NCBI GenBank assembly: GCA_943737045.1
Contig: CALSFV010000260.1
Coordinates: 609,288-673,287 of the forward strand
DNA from: Parapristionchus giblindavisi
Lineage: Eukaryota > Nematoda > Chromadorea > Rhabditida > Diplogasteridae
Reading direction: 5' to 3'
DNA: 64,000 bases
Shown here: piece by piece, positions 1 through 56,262 of the stretch
How positions within the stretch are numbered: position 1 is the first letter of the stretch
Layout: the number at the start of each line of letters is the position of its first letter
Program-made: the position numbers and the translations under genes
The notes under the pieces: model-generated
The model's database searches: none
Seen by the model: the letters and a program-made list of their open reading frames with translations, nothing else
What the model was told of the DNA's origin: nothing

Positions 1-3000
1 ATAGCAACCATCGGTACGATCTATTTACTACCGTCCTCTTCTTGATCACTTTGTCATTTTACGATCTCTGTTAAGTGTTCTCTAGTGTTAGTCTCTAGTG
101 TCTCTAGCACACCCGAGCAAATTTTACTCTCCGCTCTGGCAATACTCTACCGCTTTTTTTAGTCTACGAGCGAGTGATGCCAAAGCGAAGAATAGAATTA
201 GTTACGGTTGTGCGTTTAATGCGATTTACGTGGACTATATCGATGTTTCGCATGCTTGTCTAAAACACATGACTGTGTCCTATAGATCTGCATCAGATCA
301 AAATGTTCCAAAGATTTGTCTTACAAATGAAGCCTAAAAATATAGAAATAACAAACAAACAAAACGATCAAAAGTGAAGATATCATAGTCGGGATTACAC
401 TCCCTTCTACTAAATTCCTAGATTGCTTAACTTAGATCATTGAAGGCTATGGCGCAGAGTGTCCAACATCAAATATCGGTAAGCTCGCCGCAATTGTCTA
501 CTGCGTCGTTGGAGTACCATTAATATTCATGGTAAAGATATTCATGGGGTTGTTATTTCTTCATTAGAACTTACAAAGTTGAGAACGTTTGAAATATCTC
601 AAATAACAACGAACGTACATTTTTTTTTCACACGCCAACTTAATCTTACTCTCCGCTCTGGTAATACTCTCTCGTAGATAAATAAAACGAGAGAGCATTA
701 CCAGAGGGAAGAGTTTCAAAGTAGCCTTTAAGGTGCTAGCGAACAATGGTCAGTTCATCGTGGACGCTTATTGGATCTTGAGGAACTCATACAATAGAGG
801 AACCGTTAGTTAATTTTTTTACGCTCTCACTTTCTTTGTCTACGAGAGAGTGTGCCCTTAACATCTACTGTTAAAAAAGTGATGGTCCGCTTCTCGTTTA
901 GTGTTCGCGTAATAGAATACCCAGAGGAGAGAATCTTTAATTTATTCTGAAAAAGTTTAACTTTTGCTTAACCTAATATTTTAAATTAATTCCTTGTTTG
1001 AGGAAGATTGGGACGGAGAGATGCCCCTGTCGATCACCTTCATTCTTCTCACTCTCTACATGCTCATTGGAGGATATCTCTATAGTCAATGGATAGGAAA
1101 TACCATCAACTACTTTGATGCGGTTTACTTCAGGTATGTAAGCAAAGATGATTTTCAATTATTATAGTTGTTTGTTGTTCCAATTAGCTGGAAATACCAT
1201 TTACACGAATTTTAGCACATTATTGATCTTAAAGGCATACCTCGAGCTGAAATATTAAAGTCAGCACTCTGGGTATGCTTTCTCGCTTTCTTTGTCTACG
1301 AGAGAGTGTAACCAGAGTGTGAAGTAAAATTAGCTAGGGGCGTGCATTAATTCTTTGATCGATCGAGGTTTTGCTGCAGTGAATTCATTTGCAATTTCAA
1401 TGAATTCTCCTTTCTTCAGTTTCATCTCCGTCTCAACCATTGGATTCGGTGACATTGTAGTCTATCCTCAAGATGATCTACAAACGTTTATCAGCATCAC
1501 TTACTTGAGCATTGGTCAGTGAATTTTATTGTTTGTTTATTTATTTATCACACTTCTATTTTTTCGTTGTGCACAACAAATATTTTTTATCATGCCATAA
1601 AATAGTAGAACAATTTGCAACAACCGCTCGACGAGAAACTCTCTCGAATACAATATTATCTCGCTTTTTGACTTTCAAGGGAAAATAGCTCGAGTAAGAA
1701 TACTGTAACTTGAGAAAGTAAATTAATGTTCTATATTGCCAGGTATGATCTTCCTCTCCACACTCACTGGTTCACTCTCAAAGTATCTCCAGAAGTTGCA
1801 TTACATGGGAAGGTTAATATTTTGTTTATATTCGTAATTCTATGCGTATTTTATATATGAGATTAAAGGCACTACCCAAGCTAATTTTACTTCCTTTTAC
1901 TCTGGCAAAACTCTCTAGTTGAAAATGATAGTGAGCGAGAGTGGCCAGAGCGGAGAGTTTCACATTATCTTGGACTGTAAATTTAAGGAATTAACCTTTG
2001 AGGAATTACATAATTTTTATTAATTTTCAGGCAATTCTCGGGTGTTTCCGACGTGGAGGTGTGGTTTGGAGGACAACCAATGACTGTGAGACAGGTTATC
2101 ACTGCTGTTGCTGATCACTTCGATGTAAGGAATATTATATGACTGGATTGAGTACCCCTGTTCAAGCTAGCCCACTTGAGAAATCCTCAAAATCGATGTT
2201 TTGGTTGAAAAAAACGATAAATCAATATCAAAAAATAAATATAGAAATCAAAAATATTCTTTTTAGACTTCTCCCGAGCTGCTCCACTACGTCCTCAATG
2301 ATCTCGATCACATATTGGAAGTGGCTCTGAATAAAGATGTAAGGATAATTATGATGATGGTGCTTCATCACGCATGTGCCTTGAATAATGGAGTAACCTT
2401 ATACCTTTTTACCTTTACACAAGTAAGAATAAAGTAAAACTTTGGTTTCCACAATTTGCAAAAAGTGCTAATCGTTGTTCTCAGATCAAGAAATATTTCT
2501 GTTAACTTGAATAGAACTTAAACACCACACCCTACACCCCGAGCTAATTTTACTCTCCGCTCTGGCAACGATCTCTCCTAGACAAAGAGAACGAGAGAGC
2601 ATTGCCAGAGCGGACAGTTTCATGATAGGTTATGCCTTTAAAGTGTGTTGTTGTGGAGATATTGATATTTGAAATTTAAAAATATGCTGAAAGCATTTTG
2701 AAACTTGATAGCTCTATTTATTTTCAGACCGAAGATGCGGTTGAACATTTGAGGACACAGGGAATAATGGCAAGGAAGCATTCGATGGTGCAACTTGAGC
2801 TAGGACCATCTTTGCAGCGAAAGGTAATCTAGTAAAAATGCTAATTGAGAGAAATGTCCTAATAGCAACTTGTAACAAGACACGATCGGACTCTTTGAAT
2901 AACAATAATGGCGGTCTTGATAGAGCCAACTGATAAAGTGGATATAATGAAAAAATGTTATGTTCTAGTTTCTAGTCCACTTTAAGATTACGGTAGCCCT

Positions 3001-5235
3001 TTGATTTCAGCTCTGATCTTTGATCTTTATTCTGCAGGTTACGGTAACTCGTTTGAATGGGATGAATGGATCTCCAGATCGATCACTCACATCTCCAATA
3101 CAGACTGAATCCTCGCCCACGAGATCTTTCTACACGGAAAGTGTGTATTATTTAATTAGTTAATCAATACAATCAATAAACACGTGAATCAATCAATAAT
3201 CAGTAATCGATAATTTATGAAATCTAATGAACATGTTGTATTTATATTTTGTTTCGGTAATCTCGTTTGAACATTGTGTATGAAATGCGCTCAGCTAGAA
3301 ATGTATTTGTTGAAACATACATTTGTTCGCCAAAATACAATTTTTGGCCGCTTTATCCTTTTTGCACAACGCAAGTAATACAATTTCTCATGGTGGATCA
3401 GTTTTTTTATCGGAATGTGTTGTAGTGAGTAATTTCAAAAAATAATTTAAATTTTTTTCTCAAACCTTAAACATGTATTTCAGTCTCTCCTTCGCAGGAA
3501 ACATCAAGTCCTTTATTTGTTAGGAGTGTTAGCAGAGTGAGTACGGTAAGTAATATATTCACATTCTGATTTGAATAAATATTTTACAAATATTTCAGCC
3601 AATAAGTCGAGTTCCCTCGAATTCATCAATCAGTGCGATTGTTAGGAGAGACAGTAGTAAGGTACGTGACTTCAGCCTTTATAAGACATGGCCCAACTGC
3701 GATATTTTTATATAAAGGAAGACTGCGCGGCATTAGTATACTTTCGGCATCTAAACACTGCATATAGAGCATATTCGGAATAAGGGCATGACCATTCCCA
3801 ACAACCCTGGCTTTAGAGAGTAGTTGGCAAAATGATAAGATATGTTCATGTTATATATTTTATGGACCCGATCAGACATGAAACGGGACAGGTAAAGGAA
3901 ATGTAATGAATATAGAAACAAAAAATACATACTGCGATTTCTATGTCGTTGCTGCACACTCTACAATTATTTTGTACTCTGTGGTATAGAACTATTAAGA
4001 CCTAACGATGAGGATGTAAACATTTGTCGACAAACGCCGACAAACAGCGTTTGCCGGACAAACATTTGTCTGGTTTGTCGACAAAGCGATTTGTCGTATG
4101 CACAAATGATCGTTTGTCGGACAAATGTTTGCCCGACAAATGGGTTTGTCGGCCGTTCCGTGCACGAGTTCTATGCCGCTTCTGCATACTTTACAATTTC
4201 ACTTTCATTATTCCGTTTTTTTTGTTGTATTTTCTCATCATTTTCTCGTTACGTTTGCTTCTTTTGAAATAATTCAATTATTAAGGGCAAATGTCAAAAG
4301 AGGAAGGTAGATGCGAGCTAACAGAGGAGGAAATGCTCAAGATTCAGATTGAAAGGGCGAGAATCGAACAGGCGCTCGTGATGCAGCAGTACGACAATGC
4401 AGTGAAGGAAGGAGCGTTGATCGCTGCTCAGATTGCGAATGAGAAGATAAAGAGAAAGCTTCTTCTGAATGAATGCAGAGCGAAAGGCATTGAAATCCGA
4501 GAAGAAGATGGCAGTGAAAGAACCTAATCCTTTCCGTTCTTCAGTTATTATCGTCTCTCGCGCTATTGTTGTTGTTGTGTCGATAAAGACAAATAATTTT
4601 ATCATGCATTCTTAATCTTATCACATCACTAGCGACAAATAAGAGGGAAACAAGGGGTTGGGGGTAAATCATCGGCATTTGTCGAGGCCTTGGTCGACAA
4701 ACCATTTGTCCGACAAACAGCTTTGTCGACAAACCATTTGACCGACAAAAGTCTTTGTCGACAACGCCCGACAAACCCCTTTAGACCGACAAACGGGTTC
4801 ATGCACACTGAGGCTCATTGTCAGTCTGTTTTGTTGTTGAAGAATAACTGAATGATCTGAACAAACTATATAGTATGAATAAATTAAACTGAAATATACT
4901 CTTGACAAATAAGAGATATAAGAGGAGGTGATATTAAAGATAAATGTAAGGTGCAAGTTATGAAGTCCTCAGGAAGATCAGAGATCATTCTGTTAGTGAT
5001 AATGATGATAGTGATAGAGATAGTGATAATAATGATTATGAAGAGACGATATTATGGCAGGGAAACATATCATTTTAGCATGTAATTTCAGAGTTTACAC
5101 GCCCTGGGTGTGATGTACCACGCGATTCAAAAGCGAGAGACCGTTCGTCGCTCGCTCTCCTTCAGAAGACCTCGGCCACACTTCCAAACGGTCCGAAACC
5201 GAAGCCTCCTTCCCGCGTATCCTACCGTAGTCTAA
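1..5235 (+). CDS. two-pore-domain (TWK-type) potassium channel, 3' part
   Basis: Partial gene, 5' end outside the window. Exons: 1-13, 446-531, 733-804, 1003-1133, 1420-1514, 1743-1812, 2031-2124, 2267-2338, 2728-2823, 3038-3140, 3484-3545, 3599-3661, 5092-5235 (stop TAA 5233-5235). All joins keep frame and give about 366 residues. The first exon and the second meet inside the first pore loop, reading IATIGYG (filter TIGYG), followed by GKLAAIVYCVVGVPL and helix M2 (ANNGQFIVDAYWIL). M3 follows (FILLTLYMLIGGYLYSQW), then the second pore loop STIGFGD and M4 (SITYLSIGMIFLSTLTG). Two pores between four helices define the K2P family, dimeric background (leak) K+ channels of the plasma membrane. 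The C-terminal cytoplasmic tail is Ser-rich and ends LHALGVMYHAIQKRE plus a basic stretch. Nematodes have dozens of twk paralogues, so I give no symbol. The exon starting at 733 could have other neighbours, but frame and homology support it. Confidence 0.92.
107..218. mobile_element. AGGCACACCCC-family MITE copy
   Basis: Diverged palindrome (CACACCCGAGCAAATTTTAC ... TTGTGCG) in the K2P intron 14-445. Confidence 0.6.
628..730. mobile_element. AGGCACACCCC-family MITE copy forming a 3' splice site
   Basis: Palindrome in K2P intron 532-732. Its right end CCTTTAAG (725-732) is the acceptor used by the exon starting 733. Confidence 0.7.
1228..1346. mobile_element. AGGCACACCCC-family MITE copy
   Basis: Copy in K2P intron 1134-1419, left arm diverged (AAAGGCATACCTCGAGCTGA), right end AGCTAGGGGCGTGC. 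Confidence 0.6.
1864..1987. mobile_element. AGGCACACCCC-family MITE copy
   Basis: Copy in K2P intron 1813-2030, TTAAAGGCACTACCCAAGCT to TTATCTTGGACTGTAAATTT. Confidence 0.65.
2519..2643. mobile_element. AGGCACACCCC-family MITE copy
   Basis: Copy in K2P intron 2339-2727, left end ACACCCCGAGCTAATTTTAC, right end TTATGCCTTTAA. Confidence 0.65.
3662..4021 (+). other. K2P intron, left part
   Basis: Intronic DNA between the exon ending 3661 and the candidate element. AT-rich; no exon seen. 4800-5091, the right part of the same intron, is likewise non-coding apart from GATAGTGATAATGAT-type low complexity near 4995-5030. Confidence 0.6.
4022..4799. mobile_element. candidate DNA element: two arrays of TTTGTCGACAAA-like motifs around a small ORF
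   Basis: Inside the last K2P intron. Left array (4022-4153) and right array (4676-4797) each contain about eight to ten copies or half-copies of TTTGTC/GACAAA, arranged as palindromes with 0-1 extra base (TTTGTCGACAAA, TTTGTCGGACAAA, TTTGTCCGACAAA). Between them lies the 78-aa ORF at 4291. A diverged direct repeat (around 3943-3972 and 4172-4200) flanks the left array. I see no clean terminal inverted repeat or target duplication, so boundaries and class are uncertain. Confidence 0.45.
4291..4527 (+). CDS. small coiled-coil ORF inside the TTTGTCGACAAA element
   Basis: Intact 78-codon ORF. It is highly charged and lacks Cys apart from two, with a long helical stretch (LTEEEMLKIQIERARIEQAL, then IAAQIANEKIKRKLLL), so a coiled coil is likely. 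An acceptor-like TTATTAAG lies a few bases upstream of the ATG, so it may be the last exon of a longer element-encoded protein. It might be the C-terminal part of a transposon DNA-binding protein; I do not recognise it with certainty. Confidence 0.35.
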   Translation: MSKEEGRCELTEEEMLKIQIERARIEQALVMQQYDNAVKEGALIAAQIANEKIKRKLLLNECRAKGIEIREEDGSERT

Positions 5236-6179
5236 GATATTGTACATTACATTAGAACAACTGTATTCAGCCGATTAGGGTCAGCTGGGTCGCCATGTAT
5301 TGTACAGAACACTTATATTCCTTTCTGAACATAAGACAGACAAGATACTGTGTGTGAGTGAGAGTTGTTTTATTGTAATTTTCTTCATATGTAAACAAAA
5401 AATCAATACGGGAAACTATAAGCTCCTTTAATGTCTACCATATGAACTGCTATATTTAACCGGTACTTGCCGCATATTTAATCGTGATCTCTGATAAATC
5501 GATAATTGTTCACATAATTCGAGAATTGTTACTCTAACTTCTCTAACACCATTACACTAGCTTCGATTAGACGAGTCTCACGCTTTATTTCCCTTCCCGT
5601 AAATCCAACCTCCGTTCAAAAAAAAGGTGCGAACAATCAACGCCTCAATACATAGTAAGTAGTCTTTATCACAAAACAGAGGAACAAAGAAAACGGGAAC
5701 CCATTACATGATATTATCGATTTGTTTCAGGAAATGCACTATTATTTGTGTTGTCTCCGGGAAAGTGAGGGGCGGGGCTTGAAAAGGGGCGGGGCTTGAA
5801 AAGGGGCGGGGCTTGTAACTATTTCGTATTTATGATAATCATGAATATGATATGGCTTGTGAACGGTGATGGACCCAAGAAAAATGTGAAAGAATGGGGA
5901 AAAAGACAACAACAATAAACGCATAATTCTCTACTATTTTGGATATTTTTGGGACCGGGACAAAATAGGCAATATATGTTAGATTATAATAATAATAATG
6001 ATTATTTGAATAATAAAAACAATATTAACTCTTTCTAATGGATTCTTAAACGATGCATAAGTATTAGGTTAGTGATTATTCATTCAGGGGTTATATTCGT
6101 TGGATATGTACAGTTATACTCGTTCAAAACAAAATCACAATTTTTAAACTGGCGCCACGGGCTAAAATTGGCGGGAGAT
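5236..6179. other. convergent intergenic region with 17-bp tandem repeat
   Basis: 3'-to-3' gap between the K2P stop (5235) and the receptor stop (6180). It holds the 3' UTRs of both genes. At 5768-5817 there are about three tandem copies of a GGGGCGGGGCTTGAAAA unit. An AATAAA on the plus strand at about 5914 is a distant candidate for the K2P transcript. No gene seen. Confidence 0.6.
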
Positions 6180-50596
<44,417 letters not shown>

Positions 50597-51480
50597 TCTG
50601 CATGGGTTCCTCGAAATAGTGATTGAAGCGGAGCGAAGAGGGGAGGAAGGAACCCTGTAAAGATCAAAGATCAAAGATTAAAGATCAAAGATCAAACTAC
50701 ACTGATAGGGAAAACACTAATTTTCATGCTGCGCGGGAACCAAACCTGCAATGGTTTGAACCCCTAGGGTCCTTACATTCAAGGATAAGGTTACTACGCA
50801 GCATGGCAACTAGTGTTTTTGTCGCAAAGTAGAAAAGAGGAACAGGATAGGGGTGGTTAATTGTTCATGATGAGATCAAAGATGAATGAGAAAGAAAGAT
50901 CAAATGATGAAGCACGAGGGGACGGTCGAATTGAGAAAACAATGACATAGATAGCTGTGATCAAACAATGCGATGGATAAGAACAATGACTTAGGCGCTC
51001 AAGGATGACTTAGGCTACCGTAAGACCCTAAGAACAACTAGGGAGGTCTCAAGTTACCCAAGTGGAGCACAACAGTAGCTATAAAACAGATAACGATCAG
51101 ATCAGACCTAGACTGCGCTAGCCTCATGACCTCCTGTGTGACGTCATAGATAACATCGGTAGGTCAACCATTTCGGGTCGTACTTATCACGCTAAGTACA
51201 GGTACTTAATCCTTAAGTGTGTGTCTCCTGAGGGGTGGGTTGGGATTGACCGGGCTAGCACTGTGTTTGCGAAAATGAGTGTAGATTCGAGATGAGTTTA
51301 GAGAAAAGAAAAGGAGAAGAAGAAGAGGTGGAAGTAAAGCAGATAAGGACAGATAAGGGATAAGGGGGATAGGATATGTACACTTATAGAGGAAAGAAGA
51401 AGAAGGGGAACGATTGATGATTGTGATACGGATATTTGATTAGTCATACTCTCTCTAAATATAATGTACAGTAGCGCCCG

Positions 51481-51531
51481 ATCACCCTGTCTAAAGGAGG
51501 CACGGCGCTGCACGCCTTTAGACAGGGTGAT
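51481..51531. repeat. 17-bp perfect hairpin
   Basis: ATCACCCTGTCTAAAGG and its complement with a 17-nt loop, flanked by direct TGTACAGTAGC copies (51465 and 51542). Confidence 0.8.
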
Positions 51532-52640
51532 ATGGTGGGACTGTACAGTAGCTTAGATTTCATATTTCGCGCTTTTGACAATGACAGAGCAAAAAGTGAA
51601 TTTTACAAATCATGCAAAAGCACTCAATACTATTTAGAGGAACACTGGTTCGTCCATAGGTTCTAGACGGTGAACCTCTGCTAAATGCAATTTATAGAAT
51701 GAGCAAACATATAGTTTTTATAAAGATTGGGTAAACAGTACCACTGAATCTGGACAGTCATAATAATAACAACACAGAACGTAGCAGGGCTTACCGCATT
51801 ACTTCGTGTATTTTGAATAGCGGGATAACTACCTCTTTCAGAAATTAGGGACATTCCTTTAAAATAAAATAAAATCGATGTCAATGCAAAAATGGAAATC
51901 AAAGCAATAATATATTGATCGAGTCACAAATAAGAATAGACTATCTCGATCATCGTACTCATGATATATTCTACCATCGGAAACGAGAACCCGTTTGGCG
52001 AAGTAAGGTCTCATCACTCACGAGATCACTACATATCTCACAAGGCAATTCTTGTTTTGGCCCCTACGACTTAGCGACTTAACCTAGCCCTAGGACTTAA
52101 GTTAAGACCTTAAAGACAAGACCCTAACACATTAGGGTTCGATCAAAGACGGTGCGCGATGAAATCAATGGTTGTGGAGGGGTGAAGTGACCTAAGGGCT
52201 CCTTCTCTCAAGCAGGTTCCCCCTCCTCTTTCTCTGGGCCCTCTCAGGTGGACATTGTCTCTCGTCGGGTCTAGAGGGACACTCCCCTCGATCGGCACAC
52301 TCTCTCGTCGGCTCTGTCTGTCTGCGCTCTCTCCGCGGGCCATTGTCTCTCGCTCGTCGAAAGTCAACACACAACAGTAGAGCACTGCATATTCGGAGAC
52401 ACGAACGCTACCTTAGGGAGTAAGTATATCGAGACTTAGGCGACATTAAGCCAGACTTAGGCGACCTTAGCCGTTAAGTATCGCTAAGTACTTCTTGGGC
52501 AGAGAGTTAAGCAAGTGAATGGCTGAGCGGGAATGAGGAAACCGGTAATGGTAGGGGAGAAAACGATAACATTTCAGTGAAGACGAAGAAGGGGATAGAT
52601 AGAATAGATAGAAAACACTGTCACATTCGGTGTCCCTGAC

Positions 52641-52654
52641 TGACTCTCTCTCTC

Positions 52655-52718
<64 letters not shown>

Positions 52719-52730
52719 CCTCTCTCTCAC

Positions 52731-52762
<32 letters not shown>

Positions 52763-52794
52763 CCTCTCTCCCACTCTCTCTCCCTCTCTCTCAC

Positions 52795-52878
<84 letters not shown>

Positions 52879-52935
52879 AGTCTCTCTTTCTATCCCTCTC
52901 TCTCATTATCTCTCGATCTCCCTCACCTTCTCTCT
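52641..52935. repeat. (TC)n-rich microsatellite
   Basis: About 290 bp of TC repeats with scattered CC and CA interruptions. Confidence 0.95.
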
Positions 52936-53620
52936 CTCTCTTCCCTCATTCTACCACCTATCCTAACTATCGAATGTTTTGAACATTATGGATACTTTTG
53001 TATTGTTGCACGGGTGATGGAACGATAGTGGTAAGTAGCGTACGAGGGGAGAGTAATGATACACTAAAAAAAACAATTCCTTGGCTGATTAACCCCACGG
53101 GAGTTATTCCAAGTCTTATAAGCGAATAATTACGTTATATTAGTGGGAATTAATTGAATATCAAAGCATCCCTTACATATAAAGGAATTATTGCCATGGG
53201 GTAACTTAGACAGGGATTTTTGTGAGGGATCATAGTCTGGAGAATGAGAACAATTGGTTAGAGAGAGAGCGATGACGGACAAATGCTGTGGAGAAACAGC
53301 ATGGACATAAGCCTGAAGGCTTGTGATCTATATCATAACAATAATTAACAAATAAATATCAAATGATAAACATAACCTAAGAAAAACCTTTATAAAAATT
53401 AGTCTAATTATCACTTTCTAAATTGTTCTAATGAAAATACAGAATAAGTATAAGAATAAGAACAAGCGCTGTCCTCAATCATGAGCAAGAAAACTCAAGT
53501 TCAGCAAGTAATGGAAACTAGGACAGACGAATTTCACAGGCAATTTTCCGTTACTAGCCCGACGTTCGTACAAGAACAAACAAGAAATTACTATTCGAAT
53601 CTATTTTTGCTTTTTTGCTC

Positions 53621-53673
53621 TTTGTCACTATTTCTCTATATCTGCTGTAGATATATAGAGAACTAGCGACAAA
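53621..53673. repeat. imperfect hairpin, about 23-bp stem
   Basis: TTTGTCACTATTTCTCTATA TCT pairs with AGATATATAGAGAACTAGCG ACAAA across a 5-nt loop. Confidence 0.65.
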
Positions 53674-54472
53674 GTACCACCATTCCAAATCATAAGATAC
53701 GAGAAGAATTAGACACTAGAAGATAGAACGAACGAATGAGATATACAGCAGTAATTTTGTTAGGATAGTGAGAGAGCGAGGCGGTCGGAGAGAGTCAGAG
53801 AAAGAGACAGACGGGCGAGAGAGCGGGGGACGCAGAAGAGACGTGGCAGGGATGACACGACTTGCCGGCCTTGAACTACTCTGAAGGTGGCGAGAGAGGC
53901 AAGAGTCTAGAAGAGACGGTGACTGACCGTTAGAGATATTGATTAGCTAGGGCTGTGATTATCGATTGATCTATGATTATTGATTAATTGCTGGGAGTGA
54001 AAACGGATCAGTACGGTTCAGTGGTGCTGAAAGTGACCTAGGAGGAGTTGAATGGGATTAGAAGAGATGGAGTGAGAGCCAGAGGGTGAAAAGAGGCAGA
54101 AATTGAGGGTCTAGAGAGAGAGGTAGACGGCCAGAGGGAGAGATGGACAGAGGTATAGGTAGAGATCACATCTAGTACTTCTCCAGTAATACTTAAGGAC
54201 ATCGAAAAAGTACGATAAGATACATCGGAGGGACCCGTTCTGGGGCGTTCTAAGATAAGGTGAGTTGCACTACTCGCCGCTTTGGACGAAGACGCAATTG
54301 ATAAGACAACTTTTGATAAGTAATTACTGCAGTAAAGTACACTGTAATGAGGTGTTACTACAGTACATGACTCTCAGGAATGTACAAGTTACTGTTTCAG
54401 CGAGAATTTCGAATGAATAATTACAAAATAATGCGAAATGACAGAAGTTTTGACTAAAATATCTCAACTTGT

Positions 54473-54592
54473 TAAAGTGAAATCTGAAGCTAATTTGAAA
54501 CTCACCACTCTGGCCACACTCTCTCACTCCCTTCGTCTATGAGAGAGTATTGCCAATGCGGAGGGTAGAATTAGCTCGAGATGTGCCTTTAA
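54473..54592. mobile_element. AGGCACACCCC-family MITE copy
   Basis: GTTAAAGTGAAATCTGAAGC to AGCTCGAGATGTGCCTTTAA, intergenic. Confidence 0.7.
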
Positions 54593-55108
54593 ATTACGCC
54601 GGATGTGAGCTTGCAATTCCATAACTAATCAAATCAATAAATAAATAAATATTGGTCAAAGTGAGGAACGTGCAAAAACAAAAGTTGGGAGCGAAACCGC
54701 TCAACTGCTTGTGATTTATAAAAGTAATGGCTGTTTTGCACGCTGTCACCATGTGCCATCACTGGAGATCGTTAAACGATTGACAAATGCGACAAATGTC
54801 TGAGGGATGCAGGCGGAGTTCATTTTGAAACGACCCGCTCGCATCGCCCCTTCACACTTGCTTTGTCTCTGCAAGAAGAGTGGGCTGAGGTTTCGACTTT
54901 GCCAATATTTAATCATTCTCTCATTATTTTGATTACATTGCACACGTTTGTTTATTACCACTTGTTCTAAATTTTGCTAAGACAAAAGAAAAGAATATGG
55001 AACTCTCCTCGTTTTGCTCACTCTCTCACCTCTGTTGGATTTCTTTTCGTGACTTTTGAAGAGCACAAAACTCTTTGCTTTCAGCACAGACGCATTTGCT
55101 ATGTCCCT

Positions 55109-55227
55109 TTAAAGGCGCATAACAAGCTAACTTGAAGCTCTCCGTTCTGACCACACTCTCGCGCTTCTTTGTCGACGTGAGAGCGTTGTCAGAGCGAAGA
55201 GCAAAATTATCTTGTTGTGTGCCTGTA
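55109..55227. mobile_element. AGGCACACCCC-family MITE copy
   Basis: TTTAAAGGCGCATAACAAGC to TTATCTTGTTGTGTGCCTG, intergenic. Confidence 0.7.
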
Positions 55228-55278
55228 AGTATTGCACAATGACGGAAGGGATACGAGAAATTTGAGTTTACAGTCCGT

Positions 55279-55398
55279 TTAAGGGCACACCCGAGCTAAT
55301 TTAACTCTACACTCTGGCTAAATTCTCTCGCAAACAAATAAAGCGAGAGAATGTGGCGAGAGCGGAGATTTTCAAATATGCTCGTGGTGTACCTTTAA
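55279..55398. mobile_element. AGGCACACCCC-family MITE copy
   Basis: TTTAAGGGCACACCCGAGCT to CTCGTGGTGTACCTTTAAGG, 52 bp from the previous copy. Confidence 0.75.
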
Positions 55399-55604
55399 GG
55401 AACGTTTTCCTTTCACTAAGATATTCCATCTACCCCCTCTTCATCTCGATCTCCATATCCATTTCATCTCTCAACTTGAACAGTTCTTCTTCTTCATCAT
55501 CTTCTCTTTCCTTTCTCTTTCGCTTTTCCATTCGACTTTCCATCTAGAATAGCGACCTACATTGAACGCTCCCCGGTTCGGTCTCTCTACTTCTCCCTCT
55601 AGGA

Positions 55605-55606
<2 letters not shown>

Positions 55607-55659
<53 letters not shown>

Positions 55660-55680
55660 TCCCTCTCCCTCTCCCTCTAG
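55607..55680. repeat. (TC)n microsatellite
   Basis: TC dinucleotides followed by CCCTCT units. Confidence 0.9.
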
Positions 55681-56180
55681 GATCGCCTCCCCCTCTCCCT
55701 TTTATCGCACCCTGATCTCAATATATTATCAAGTTTAGAAGTTTCGTGGCGTGTTCAGACATGAAACAGATATATCAGTAATATGATCGCCTGACAACTA
55801 GAACTTCTGGCCGCTTGTCGGATTTAGGTATCGAAAAACGCTGTTACAACACGCGGAGAGGAGTTGGACTAATTTCACCCGAGTAAAGAGGGAACAGAGT
55901 AGAGAAGGTAAATTATATTAATAATATTAATAGATGTACAAGAATAAGAATGCATGCCCTTTAAATGTATTTTTTAAATAAATAATTTTGCTACTTCATA
56001 ATAAACAGTTTCCGCGACATAAAGGTGAAGGTGCTATTCAAGGCACACAAAGTCCTGCTGGAGATCACTGCTGGGCCAGTGATAGTTTAAGGCCTGGTAC
56101 ATCGCCTAATGTCTTCTACTTTACCGCCTGAGCTACAGATAAACAGAGTAGGAAACAGAGTCTCGGCATATAGTTTTTCT

Positions 56181-56262
56181 GGAATATGACGAAAACTCGA
56201 CTCTGGTCGCAATCTCTTTCTCAATTTAGCGGTAAGAGAGTATGCCCAGAGCGGTGAAAGTC
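56181..56262. mobile_element. AGGCACACCCC-family MITE remnant
   Basis: Only the hairpin core is recognisable (CTCTGGTCGCAATCTCTTTC ... AGAGTATGCCCAGAGCGG). Confidence 0.45.

Noticed and set aside
4002..4272. Overlapping ORFs on both strands through the TTTGTCGACAAA array
   Set aside because: Palindromic motifs give similar peptides on both strands; they reflect the repeat, not coding.
52143..52390. Minus-strand ORF with GEC...DERQC, resembling the end of an LDLa repeat upstream of the receptor
   Set aside because: Only three cysteines, composition dominated by CGAGAGA-type repeats in all frames, no good splice sites; the apparent motif is probably chance.
52630..53028. 132-codon Leu/Ser-rich plus-strand ORF
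   Set aside because: Again a (TC)n microsatellite read in frame.
53481..53666. 61-codon plus-strand ORF beginning MSKKTQ
   Set aside because: Its end is the imperfect hairpin at 53621; no homology or splicing evidence.
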